6,554 nucleotides of DNA, from NCBI GenBank assembly GCA_023394655.1, contig JAEXAG010000058.1:1-6554 (forward strand), read 5' to 3'. The notes beneath the pieces are model-generated. The model worked only from the letters and a program-made list of their open reading frames with translations, made no database searches and was not told the DNA's origin. Within the stretch, counting starts at the first letter, position 1, and each line of letters begins with the position of its first letter. Source of the stretch: Pseudomonadota bacterium. Its GTDB lineage: Bacteria; Pseudomonadota; Gammaproteobacteria; Xanthomonadales; Xanthomonadaceae. A program made the position numbers and the translations under genes. Below are positions 1-6,199 of the stretch, one piece after another.

Positions 1-572
1 CCGAGGAAATGGGCGTGCTGCAGGAGCGCATCACCTCGACCAAGACCGGCTCGATCACCTCGATCCAGGCCGTGTACGTGCCCGCGGACGACCTGACCGA
101 CCCGTCGCCGGCCACCACCTTCGCGCATCTTGACGCGACCGTCGTGCTGTCGCGCCAGATCGCCTCGCTCGGCATCTACCCGGCCGTGGACCCGCTGGAT
201 TCGACCAGCCGCCAGCTGGACCCGAACGTCATCGGCACCGAGCACTACGAGACCGCGCGCCGCGTGCAGGCCACCCTGCAGAAGTACAAGGAACTGAAGG
301 ACATCATCGCCATCCTCGGCATGGACGAACTGTCCGAAGAAGACAAGCTGGCAGTCTCGCGCGCGCGCAAGATCGAGCGCTTCTTCTCGCAGCCCTTCCA
401 CGTGGCGGAAGTCTTCACCGGCTCGCCGGGCAAGTACGTGCCGCTCAAGGACACCATCCGCGGCTTCAAGATGATCGTGGACGGCGAGTGCGACGACATC
501 CCGGAACAGGCGTTCTACATGGTCGGCGGCATCGACGAGGCCATCGAGAAGGCGAAGAAGATCGCGGCCTGA
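1..572 (+). CDS. atpD: ATP synthase F1 subunit beta, C-terminal part (5' end outside window)
   Basis: This is the catalytic beta subunit of F1Fo ATP synthase, which makes ATP on the cytoplasmic face of the inner membrane. The reading frame is already open at the left edge (first full codon at 3) and 189 residues are visible of a family length near 465, so the Walker A and B motifs lie upstream. The visible part has the nucleotide-site stretch VYVPADDLTDP, the beta-subunit signature PAVDPLDSTS (codons at about 180-209) and the DELSEED loop at 324-344, which contacts the gamma and epsilon subunits during rotation. It ends with the usual C-terminal helices. The TGA at 570-572 is followed after 25 bp by atpC, so the two are surely cotranscribed. 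Nothing is odd apart from the truncation by the window edge. Confidence 0.98.
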   Translation, partial: EEMGVLQERITSTKTGSITSIQAVYVPADDLTDPSPATTFAHLDATVVLSRQIASLGIYPAVDPLDSTSRQLDPNVIGTEHYETARRVQATLQKYKELKDIIAILGMDELSEEDKLAVSRARKIERFFSQPFHVAEVFTGSPGKYVPLKDTIRGFKMIVDGECDDIPEQAFYMVGGIDEAIEKAKKIAA

Positions 573-597
573 TCGCCGCGATCCCCAGGAGGACACG

Positions 598-1023
598 ATG
601 GCCACCACCATCCGTTGCGACATCGTCAGCGCCGAATCCGAGATCTTCAGTGGCGAAGCCACGATGGTCGTCGCCACCGGCGAAATGGGCGAGCTGGGCA
701 TCGCGCCCAAGCACGCCCCGCTGATCACCCGACTCAAGCCCGGCAAGGTCGTGGTGACCCTGCCGTCCGGCGAACACCTTGATTTCGCGATTTCCGGCGG
801 CATGCTGGAAGTCCAGCCGGAAGTCGTCACCGTGCTGGCGGATACCGCCGTGCGCGCCGACGACATCGACGAGGCCGCGGTGCGTGCCGCCAAGGAAGAA
901 GCCGAGCGCATCCTGGCCCATCGTGGCGAGGCGATGGAAGTCGCCGAGGCGCAGAAGCGGCTGGCCGAGGTCACCGCGCAGCTGCAGGCGCTGGAGCGTC
1001 TGCGCAAGAACCTCAAGCATTGA
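598..1023 (+). CDS. atpC: ATP synthase F1 subunit epsilon
   Basis: Epsilon is part of the central stalk of F1Fo ATP synthase; it couples rotation to the c-ring and its C-terminal helices can inhibit ATP hydrolysis. The 141 residues match the family (139 in E. coli). Residues 1-86 form the N-terminal beta-sandwich, with the typical GELGIAPKHAPL (31-42) and GGMLEV (67-72). Residues about 88-139 are a charged, Ala/Glu/Arg-rich helical hairpin, so the long regulatory form is present. The ATG at 598 is supported by a perfect AGGAGG at 587-592 with a 5-nt spacer. It is the last gene of the atp operon: two hairpins follow and the next gene is on the opposite strand. Confidence 0.97.
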   Translation: MATTIRCDIVSAESEIFSGEATMVVATGEMGELGIAPKHAPLITRLKPGKVVVTLPSGEHLDFAISGGMLEVQPEVVTVLADTAVRADDIDEAAVRAAKEEAERILAHRGEAMEVAEAQKRLAEVTAQLQALERLRKNLKH

Positions 1024-1038
1024 TCCGGTCTGCCGGAT
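1023..1038 (+). terminator. Small hairpin overlapping the atpC stop codon
   Basis: A perfect 6-bp inverted repeat, ATCCGG (1023-1028) and CCGGAT (1033-1038), encloses a TCTG loop. It begins on the last base of the atpC stop codon. There is no T-tract, so alone it is a poor terminator. It may act as a 3'-end stabiliser together with the larger hairpin 10 bp downstream. The structure is seen in the sequence; its function is inferred. Confidence 0.4.
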
Positions 1039-1048
1039 GACGCCGCAG

Positions 1049-1076
1049 GAAGGCGACGGAGGAATCCGTCGCCTTC
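1049..1076. terminator. 12-bp hairpin between convergent atpC and the GtrA gene
   Basis: A perfect 12-bp inverted repeat (1049-1060 with 1065-1076, arm GAAGGCGACGGA) closes a GGAA loop, which belongs to the stable GNRA class. It lies 25 bp after atpC and 20 bp beyond the end of the opposing GtrA gene, where a shared terminator is expected. On the plus strand only a broken T-run (CGTCGTTTCC) follows; on the minus strand there is none. Termination is therefore most plausible for the atp operon. Confidence 0.65.
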
Positions 1077-1096
1077 GTCGTTTCCGGGGCCGGCTT

Positions 1097-1489
1097 TCAA
1101 TCGGGGTGGCGGCGGTAGATCCAGTGCCGGGATAGCAGGAAGCCGGCGACGGCGAGCACGACGTCGATGGCCGGCTTCGCCAGCCACGCCCGATGCAGGC
1201 CGAAGGCCGCGTCCACCCGGGCAACGGCCCAGGTGCCGAGGCAGGTGGTGACGAGCCACGTGAAGGCGAAGCGCGCGAACTGGCGACGACCGATGGCATG
1301 GCCTTCGCCGGCGAAGGTAAACCGGCCGTTGAGCCAGAAACCGAGCAGGGCACCGCACACGCGGCCGGCCAGGTTGGCCGCGAAGACCGGCACGCCGGCG
1401 TGGCTCAGGCCCACCATCACCCCCCAGTCCAGCAGCCATTGCAGGCCGCCGGCCAGCAAATAGCCGCCGGCGTGTCGGCGCAGGCTCAT
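1097..1489 (-). CDS. GtrA family small membrane protein
   Basis: This is a 130-residue, very hydrophobic protein of the GtrA (GtrA/DPMS-like) family. Members are small four-helix inner-membrane proteins, some of which are thought to flip polyprenol-linked sugars for O-antigen, teichoic acid or other envelope glycans. Four likely membrane segments are visible at about residues 9-29, 34-52, 73-92 and 103-123. The family-like turns FWLNGRFTF (51-59) and FLLSRHWIYRR (117-127) follow helices 2 and 4, and the termini are basic. The ATG at 1487-1489 gives the usual length but has no Shine-Dalgarno before it. A TTG at 1547-1549 would add 20 residues (Arg- and Pro-rich), which is less likely. A TACGAT box on the minus strand (1540-1545) is a weak possible -10. 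The gene stands alone and reversed between the atp and glm genes; no glycosyltransferase partner is visible, so its substrate cannot be told. Confidence 0.85.
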   Translation of the reverse strand: MSLRRHAGGYLLAGGLQWLLDWGVMVGLSHAGVPVFAANLAGRVCGALLGFWLNGRFTFAGEGHAIGRRQFARFAFTWLVTTCLGTWAVARVDAAFGLHRAWLAKPAIDVVLAVAGFLLSRHWIYRRHPD

Positions 1490-1567
1490 CGGTGGCGGTC
1501 CGGTCGGGGCATCGGGGCGGGCACGGGGAAACTGTGCGCATCGTAGCAACCGCGGTCCCGGCGCTGG

Positions 1568-1591
1568 CAGAATGTCGGCACTGACAAGGAG
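1568..1591 (+). promoter_or_regulatory. Probable glmU promoter -10 box and ribosome binding site
   Basis: CAGAAT at 1568-1573 matches four of six bases of the sigma-70 -10 consensus and resembles the box before glmS. No good -35 is seen 16-18 bp upstream. Transcription would begin near 1580, giving a very short leader. AAGGAG at 1586-1591 lies 5 nt before the glmU ATG and fixes that start. The promoter is inferred; the ribosome binding site is clear. Confidence 0.5.
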
Positions 1592-1596
1592 CCGTT

Positions 1597-2970
1597 ATGA
1601 CCGATGCACCGCTGCACGTCGTGATCCTCGCCGCTGGCGAGGGCAAGCGAATGAAATCGCGCACCCCGAAAGTCCTGCAGAAGATCGCCGCCAAGCCGAT
1701 GCTGGCGCACGTGGTCGATGCCGCGCGCGCGCTCGATCCGGCCGGCATCCACATCGTGTACGGACACGGTGGCGACCAGGTGCTGGATGCCTTTCGCGGC
1801 CAGTCCGACCTGAAATGGGCGGAGCAGCGCGAGCGGCTGGGCACCGGTCATGCCGTGCAGCAGGCGATCGACCAGGTGCCGGATGGCGCGCGCGTGCTGG
1901 TGCTCTATGGCGACGTGCCGCTGATCCGCGCCGATACCCTGCAACGCCTGCTGGCGGTGCCGGCGCGGCTGACCGTGCTGGTGGCCGATCTGGAAAACCC
2001 GACCGGCTACGGCCGCATCGTGCGCGATCCGCAGGGCAATGTCGGCGCCATCGTCGAGGAGAAGGACGCGAACGCCGAGCAGCGCGCCATCCGCACCATC
2101 AACACCGGCATCCTCGCCGCGGACGGCAATGCCCTGAAGAACTGGCTGTCCCACCTGTCCAACGACAACGCGCAGGGCGAGTACTACCTGACCGACGTGT
2201 TCGCGCAGGCCGCGCGTGAATACAACGCCGCCGAGATGGTGCACGTCGCCGACCCGATGGAAACCGAGGGCGCCAACGATCCCTGGCAGCTGGCCCAGCT
2301 CGAACGCGCGTGGCAGAAGCGGGCCGTGCGTGCGCTATGCGCGCAGGGCGTGCGCTGCGCCGATACCGCTCGCGTGGACGTGCGCGGCACGGTGCGCGCC
2401 GAGGGCGATGTCGAAGTGGACGTCGACGTGGTGTTCGAGGGCGACGTGGTGCTGGGCGAGGGCGTGCGGATCGGCCCGTTCTGCCGGCTCAAGGACGTGG
2501 TGCTCGGCCCAGGCACCGAGGTCCGCGCGCATTGCGATCTGGAAGGCGCGCGCACCGAAGGCGCGGTGACGCTCGGGCCGTTCGCCCGCCTGCGTCCGGG
2601 CACGGTGCTGGCCGATGGCGCGCACGTCGGCAACTTCGTCGAGATCAAGAAGTCGGTGGTCGGCGTCGGCAGCAAGGTCAACCACCTGAGCTACATCGGC
2701 GATGCCGAGATCGGTGCCGGCGCGAATGTCGGCGCGGGCACCATCACCTGCAACTACGACGGCGTGAACAAATCGAAGACGGTGATCGGCGATGGCGCCT
2801 TCATCGGCTCGAACGCCTCACTGGTCGCGCCGGTGACCATCGGGGCCAACGCCACCACCGCCGCCGGCTCGGTGATCGTCAAGGACGTGCCGGACGGCAC
2901 GCTGGCCGTGGCCCGCTCGCGCCAGACTTCCGTGGAAGGCTGGGTGCGGCCGTCGAAAAAGGGCGATTGA
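1597..2970 (+). CDS. glmU: Bifunctional GlmU: GlcN-1-P acetyltransferase / GlcNAc-1-P uridyltransferase
   Basis: This cytoplasmic enzyme acetylates glucosamine-1-phosphate with acetyl-CoA, then transfers UMP from UTP to give UDP-GlcNAc for peptidoglycan and lipopolysaccharide. The length is 457 residues (456 in E. coli). Residues about 5-227 are the uridyltransferase (Rossmann-like) domain. It has the loop LAAGEGKRM (11-19, with Arg18), PKVL (Lys25), QREQLGTGHA-like QRERLGTGHA (77-86), YGDVPL with metal-binding Asp106, NPTGYGR (134-140), INTGI (168-172) and Asn227. From about 250 on is the left-handed beta-helix acetyltransferase domain, with hexapeptide repeats, GPFARLRPG (327-335), the catalytic His363 in KVNHLSYIGD, and GAGTITCNYDG (379-389). 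The loop has Lys17 where E. coli has Thr, as I recall for xanthomonads. It starts 5 nt after AAGGAG. No terminator separates it from glmS, 70 bp downstream. Confidence 0.98.
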   Translation: MTDAPLHVVILAAGEGKRMKSRTPKVLQKIAAKPMLAHVVDAARALDPAGIHIVYGHGGDQVLDAFRGQSDLKWAEQRERLGTGHAVQQAIDQVPDGARVLVLYGDVPLIRADTLQRLLAVPARLTVLVADLENPTGYGRIVRDPQGNVGAIVEEKDANAEQRAIRTINTGILAADGNALKNWLSHLSNDNAQGEYYLTDVFAQAAREYNAAEMVHVADPMETEGANDPWQLAQLERAWQKRAVRALCAQGVRCADTARVDVRGTVRAEGDVEVDVDVVFEGDVVLGEGVRIGPFCRLKDVVLGPGTEVRAHCDLEGARTEGAVTLGPFARLRPGTVLADGAHVGNFVEIKKSVVGVGSKVNHLSYIGDAEIGAGANVGAGTITCNYDGVNKSKTVIGDGAFIGSNASLVAPVTIGANATTAAGSVIVKDVPDGTLAVARSRQTSVEGWVRPSKKGD

Positions 2971-3006
2971 GGCCCGGCGCAGGCGGCCCGAAATCCCGGC
3001 AACGGG

Positions 3007-3035
3007 TAGAATCGGCGTTTTCCATGGGGGAAGGA
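3007..3035 (+). promoter_or_regulatory. Probable glmS promoter -10 box and ribosome binding site
   Basis: TAGAAT at 3007-3012 matches five of six bases of the -10 consensus. No convincing -35 hexamer is seen at the usual distance. A tiny hairpin, CCCG-GCAA-CGGG (2995-3006), directly abuts the box. The purine-rich GGGGGAAGGA (3026-3035) is the ribosome binding site, with AAGGA 5 nt before the ATG. The box suggests that glmS has its own promoter in addition to read-through from glmU. This is inferred from sequence only. Confidence 0.5.
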
Positions 3036-3040
3036 TCCAC

Positions 3041-4873
3041 ATGTGCGGAATCGTAGGAGCCATCGCCGGGCGCGACGTCGTCCCGGTGCTGATCGAAGGA
3101 CTGAAACGGCTGGAATACCGCGGCTACGACTCGTCCGGCATCGCGGTGCTGGCGGATGAATCGATCCGCCGCGTGCGGCGCACCGGCCGGGTTTCCGAAA
3201 TGGAAGCCGCTGCCGCCGCCGAAGGCTTCGATGGAGCGCTCGGCATCGGCCACACCCGCTGGGCCACGCATGGGGGCGTGACCGAGTTCAACGCGCATCC
3301 GATGGTCAGCCACGGCGAGCTGGCGCTGGTGCACAACGGCATCATCGAGAACCACGAGGCGCAGCGCGAGCGGCTCAAGGCAGAGGGCTACGAGTTCGAA
3401 TCGCAGACCGATACCGAAGTCATCGCCCACCTCATCCACCATTGCCGCCGCGATGGCGCCACGCTGCTTGAAGCCGTGCAGTGCGCGGTCAAGGAGCTGG
3501 AAGGCGCGTTCGCCATCGCCGTGATCGATCGCCGCGACCCGGAGCGGCTGGTGGCCGCGCGCATGGGCTGCCCGCTGCTGATCGGGCTGGGCGAGGGCGA
3601 AAACTTCATCGCGTCGGATGTCTCCGCCATCGTCCAGGCCACCCGCAACGTGATCTTCCTGGAGGAAGGCGACACCGCCGAGCTGCGCCGCGACGGCGTG
3701 GAGGTTTTCGACGGCGAGAATCGCCCGGTGACGCGCACCGTGCATCACTCCGACGTGTCGCTGGCCTCGCTGGAGCTGGGGCCCTACAGCCACTTCATGC
3801 AGAAGGAAATCCACGAGCAGCCGCGCGCGCTGGCCGACACCATCGAGGACATCGGCGAAACCGGCGGCTTCGATCCGCAGCGTTTCGGCGCGGATGCGGC
3901 GGAGGTGCTGCGCGACATCGAATCGGTGCAGATCCTTGCCTGCGGCACCAGCTACTATGCCGGCCTGACCGCGCGCTACTGGATCGAATCCTTGGCCGGC
4001 CTGCCCTGTGCGGTGGACATCGCCAGCGAGTATCGCTATCGCGACGTGGTGGCCAATCCGAAGCAGCTGGTGGTGACGATTTCGCAATCGGGCGAAACGC
4101 TCGACACCATGGAGGCCTTGAAGTACGCCAAGTCGCTGGGCCAGGAACGCACGCTGTCGATCTGCAACGTGCCCGAAAGCGCCATCCCGCGCGCCAGCCG
4201 CCTGGTGTTCTACACCCGCGCCGGTGCCGAGATCGGTGTGGCTTCGACCAAGGCGTTCACCACCCAGCTGATCGCGCTGTTCGTGTTGACGGCCACGCTG
4301 GCCAAGATGCGCGGCCGCATCGACGGCGAGCGCGAGGCCGAACTGATCGATTCCCTGCGCCACTTGCCGGGCAGCGTGCAGCACGCGCTCAACCTTGAGC
4401 CGCAGATCAAGGCCTGGAGCGAGAAGTTCTCGCCCAAGCAGCACGCGCTGTTCCTGGGCCGCGGCGTGCATTACCCGATCGCGCTGGAAGGTGCGCTCAA
4501 GCTGAAGGAAATCAGCTACATCCATGCCGAGGCCTATCCGGCGGGCGAGCTCAAGCACGGGCCGCTGGCGCTGGTGGACAAGGACATGCCCGTGGTGGTG
4601 ATCGCGCCGAACGACCGCCTGCTGGAGAAGGTCAAGGCCAACATCGAGGAAGTCCGCGCGCGCGGCGGCGAGATGTTCGTCTTCGCCGATGCCGACAGCC
4701 ATTTCGGCGAGTCCGATGGCGTCCACGTGATCCGCACCCCGCGCCACGCCGGCCTGCTCTCGCCGATCCTGCACGCGATCCCGGTGCAGCTGCTGGCCTA
4801 CCACACCGCCCTGGCGCGCGGCACCGACGTGGACAAGCCGCGCAACCTGGCGAAATCGGTCACGGTGGAGTGA
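3041..4873 (+). CDS. glmS: Glutamine-fructose-6-phosphate aminotransferase (isomerizing)
   Basis: GlmS converts fructose-6-phosphate and glutamine to glucosamine-6-phosphate, the first committed step towards UDP-GlcNAc, in the cytoplasm. It has 610 residues (609 in E. coli). Residues 2-240 are the class II glutamine amidotransferase domain: the nucleophile Cys2 in MCGIVGA, YRGYDSSG (26-33), HTRWATHG (71-78), HNGIIEN (98-104) and QTDTEV (122-127). Two SIS sugar-isomerase domains follow. The first has CGTSYYAG (301-308), SQSGETLDT (348-356) and ASTKAFTTQ (401-409). The second has LKLKEISYIHAEAYPAGELK, with catalytic Glu489 and His505 (in KHGPLAL) just after. The protein ends with the canonical DKPRNLAKSVTVE, with Lys604 near the active site. 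The start is certain because Cys2 must follow the initiator Met; an ATG at 3024 is out of frame. No key residue is missing. Confidence 0.99.
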   Translation: MCGIVGAIAGRDVVPVLIEGLKRLEYRGYDSSGIAVLADESIRRVRRTGRVSEMEAAAAAEGFDGALGIGHTRWATHGGVTEFNAHPMVSHGELALVHNGIIENHEAQRERLKAEGYEFESQTDTEVIAHLIHHCRRDGATLLEAVQCAVKELEGAFAIAVIDRRDPERLVAARMGCPLLIGLGEGENFIASDVSAIVQATRNVIFLEEGDTAELRRDGVEVFDGENRPVTRTVHHSDVSLASLELGPYSHFMQKEIHEQPRALADTIEDIGETGGFDPQRFGADAAEVLRDIESVQILACGTSYYAGLTARYWIESLAGLPCAVDIASEYRYRDVVANPKQLVVTISQSGETLDTMEALKYAKSLGQERTLSICNVPESAIPRASRLVFYTRAGAEIGVASTKAFTTQLIALFVLTATLAKMRGRIDGEREAELIDSLRHLPGSVQHALNLEPQIKAWSEKFSPKQHALFLGRGVHYPIALEGALKLKEISYIHAEAYPAGELKHGPLALVDKDMPVVVIAPNDRLLEKVKANIEEVRARGGEMFVFADADSHFGESDGVHVIRTPRHAGLLSPILHAIPVQLLAYHTALARGTDVDKPRNLAKSVTVE

Positions 4874-4879
4874 TCGACG

Positions 4880-4910
4880 CGCGCGGACCGGACGCGAGCC
4901 CGTCCGCGCG
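4880..4910. terminator. G+C-rich hairpin between convergent glmS and msrC
   Basis: A 9-bp inverted repeat, CGCGCGGAC (4880-4888) and GTCCGCGCG (4902-4910), has a 13-nt loop. A competing inner hairpin, CGGACG (4889-4894) with CGTCCG (4901-4906), can form instead. It fills most of the 50 bp between the two stop codons, which suggests a shared terminator. No T-tract follows on either strand, so efficiency is uncertain. Confidence 0.5.
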
Positions 4911-4923
4911 ATGCCGCGGGTCT

Positions 4924-5406
4924 TCAGTCGCTGGCGTCGAGCCAGAGCGCGGCGATGGCTTCGAGGCCGCGCTGGTCGTCCTCGTCGAAGCGTGCTTCCA
5001 GCGGGCTGTCGATGTCGAGCACGCCGATCAGCGCCTCGCCCCGCACCAGCGGAATGACGATTTCCGAGCGCGAGGCCGCATCGCAGGCGATGTGGCCGGG
5101 GAAGGCATGCACGTCGAGTACGCGCTGGGTCTGCCGGGTACGCGCGGCGGCGCCGCAGACGCCCTTGTCCAGCGGGATGCGCACGCAGGCCGGCAGCCCC
5201 TGGAACGGACCGACGACGAGTTCCTCGCCATCGAAGAAATAGAAGCCGGCCCAGTTGAGATCGGGCAGGGCATTGAACAGCAGGGCGGACAGGTTGGCGG
5301 CGTTGGCGATGCGATCGCGCTCGCCGTGCAGCAGGCCGCCGGCCTGTTCCAGCAATTGCGCGTAGCGCGCCGGCTTGTCGCCGGTGAGGGATCGGGCGAT
5401 GAACAT
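4924..5406 (-). CDS. msrC: Free methionine-(R)-sulfoxide reductase (GAF domain)
   Basis: This cytoplasmic enzyme reduces free L-methionine-(R)-sulfoxide to methionine with thioredoxin, a repair and salvage role under oxidative stress. The 160 residues are essentially one GAF domain (about 35-158), the whole family length. The assignment rests on the motifs NWAGFYFF (51-58), GPFQG (66-70), ACVRIPLDKGVCG (73-85), DVHAFPGHIACDAASRSEI (98-116) and GVLDIDS (128-134). The three cysteines, Cys74, Cys84 and Cys108, have the spacing of E. coli fRMsr (YebR), where they form the redox relay. Glu115, Asp131 and Asp133 correspond to its substrate-binding acids. These residues separate it from signalling GAF domains. 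The ATG at 5404-5406 has no Shine-Dalgarno but sits 6 nt after a TAAACT box, suggesting a leaderless mRNA. It converges on glmS and diverges from bioD. Confidence 0.95.
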   Translation of the reverse strand: MFIARSLTGDKPARYAQLLEQAGGLLHGERDRIANAANLSALLFNALPDLNWAGFYFFDGEELVVGPFQGLPACVRIPLDKGVCGAAARTRQTQRVLDVHAFPGHIACDAASRSEIVIPLVRGEALIGVLDIDSPLEARFDEDDQRGLEAIAALWLDASD

Positions 5407-5412
5407 GGCGCC

Positions 5413-5418
5413 AGTTTA
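5413..5418 (-). promoter_or_regulatory. Probable -10 box of leaderless msrC promoter
   Basis: Read on the minus strand this is TAAACT, a TANNNT-type -10 hexamer (four of six consensus bases). It is followed by GGCGCC and then directly by the msrC ATG. A 6-nt gap from -10 to the start codon places the expected transcription start at the A of ATG, and no ribosome binding site is present. The -35 region (about 5436-5442) is weak and would overlap that of bioD. Confidence 0.5.
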
Positions 5419-5456
5419 TCGCCCGGCAGGGAGGTGCGACAGCGCCCGGATGCGCC

Positions 5457-5462
5457 GACAAT
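5457..5462 (+). promoter_or_regulatory. Probable -10 box of leaderless bioD promoter
   Basis: GACAAT matches four of six -10 consensus bases. It is followed by GGCGGG and then the bioD ATG at 5469, so transcription would begin at the start codon. The nearest Shine-Dalgarno-like run, GGGAGG (5429-5434), is about 35 nt upstream, too far to serve. The candidate -35, GTGCGA (5434-5439), is weak. Confidence 0.45.
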
Positions 5463-5468
5463 GGCGGG

Positions 5469-6116
5469 ATGATGCCTGCGCTCCCGCTTTCCTGCTACGT
5501 CACCGGCACCGATACGGAAATCGGCAAGACCTTCGCCACCTGCGCGCTGCTGCGCGAATGGCGCGCGCAGGGTCGCGCCGTGATCGGGATGAAGCCGGTG
5601 GCCAGCGGCTGCATCGAAAGCGCGGATGGCTGGCGCAGCGAGGACGCGCTGGCGCACATCGAAGCCGATGGCAGGGCCGACATCGATTACCGCGACCGCA
5701 ATCCTTTCGCGCTGCCCTGGCCGGTGGCGCCGGAGCTTGCGGCACGCCAGGCGGGCGTGGAGATCGCGCTGGAGCCGATCCGCGCCGCACACGCGCGCCT
5801 GCGGGCCACGCCGGGCGTGGAAGGCGTGCTGGTGGAAGGCGTCGGTGGCTGGTCCGCGCCGCTCACCGAAACGCTCGAGCAGGCCGAGGTGGTGCAGGCG
5901 CTGGACCTGCCGGTATTGATGGTGGTGGGCCTGAAACTCGGCTGCGTCCACCACGCGCGGGTCACCCAACGCGCCATCCTCGGCGATGGCGCGCGCTTCG
6001 CCGGCTGGATCGCCAACCCGGTGGATCCGGCGATGGAAGCCATGGCAGAGAACATCACCATCCTCGCCCGCGTGCTCGGCGAGCCGCCGATCCGGGTGCT
6101 GTCCCGCGCCCGTTGA
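5469..6116 (+). CDS. bioD: ATP-dependent dethiobiotin synthetase
   Basis: BioD closes the ureido ring of dethiobiotin from 7,8-diaminopelargonic acid, CO2 and ATP, the penultimate step of biotin synthesis. The 215 residues are close to the E. coli length (about 225). The P-loop is GTDTEIGKT (13-21). MKPVASGC (41-48) carries the catalytic lysine, Lys42. Asp59 (in SEDAL) and Glu123 (in VEGVGGW, 122-128) are the expected metal ligands. VGLKLGC (153-159) and WIANP (180-184) complete the nucleotide site. The family's usual GEIPW-like ending is replaced by GEPPIRVLSRAR. Two adjacent ATG codons (5469 and 5472) could both serve; the first is at the right distance from the putative -10 for a leaderless start. 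No other bio gene is nearby, so it appears to be a single-gene unit, and no obvious BirA-type operator is seen before it. Confidence 0.96.
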   Translation: MMPALPLSCYVTGTDTEIGKTFATCALLREWRAQGRAVIGMKPVASGCIESADGWRSEDALAHIEADGRADIDYRDRNPFALPWPVAPELAARQAGVEIALEPIRAAHARLRATPGVEGVLVEGVGGWSAPLTETLEQAEVVQALDLPVLMVVGLKLGCVHHARVTQRAILGDGARFAGWIANPVDPAMEAMAENITILARVLGEPPIRVLSRAR

Positions 6117-6145
6117 TCATCGACGAAGGGCTTGCACCGGGCATG

Positions 6146-6174
6146 AAAAAACCCGGCCGCCGAAGCAGCCGGGT
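6146..6174 (-). terminator. Strong intrinsic terminator of the phasin gene
   Basis: Read on the minus strand, ACCCGGC pairs with GCCGGGT (6168-6174 with 6151-6157). Past one mismatch there are two more G-C pairs that close a TTCG loop, the very stable C(UUCG)G tetraloop. A run of six T (6151-6146) follows at once. This is a textbook Rho-independent terminator 26 bp beyond the phasin stop codon. On the plus strand no T-run follows, so for bioD it is at best a weak stop or a 3' stabiliser. Confidence 0.9.
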
Positions 6175-6199
6175 CCGTGTCGCTCGCGATGGCCGATGA

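Noticed and set aside
466..1353. A 295-codon minus-strand frame across the end of atpD, atpC and part of the GtrA gene
   Set aside because: It is antisense to two certain atp genes and out of frame with GtrA; the sequence is Pro/Ser/Arg- and Gly/His-rich without domain features.
1490..1549. Longer GtrA start at TTG 1547-1549, adding 20 residues
   Set aside because: The added residues are Arg/Pro-rich and unlike the family; the ATG at 1489 gives the usual length and begins just before the first membrane helix.
2971..3040. A glmS ribozyme or GlmZ-type regulatory leader before glmS
   Set aside because: The gap is only 70 bp, too short for the glmS ribozyme (typical of Gram-positives), and the probable promoter leaves a leader of only about 20 nt.
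3024..3040. An upstream ATG at 3024 as the glmS start
   Set aside because: It is out of frame with glmS, and the enzyme needs Cys2 directly after the initiator Met at 3041.
2879..5461. An 860-codon open frame on the minus strand, opposite glmS
   Set aside because: It is antisense to full-length glmS and also runs over msrC in another frame. Its translation is Arg/Ala/His/Gln-rich low-complexity sequence with no known domain, as expected of a stop-poor frame opposite a G+C-rich gene.
4870..5472. A 200-codon plus-strand frame whose GTG overlaps the glmS stop codon, as in translational coupling
   Set aside because: It lies entirely opposite msrC, whose minus-strand translation has all the fRMsr motifs. 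The plus-strand product resembles no family.
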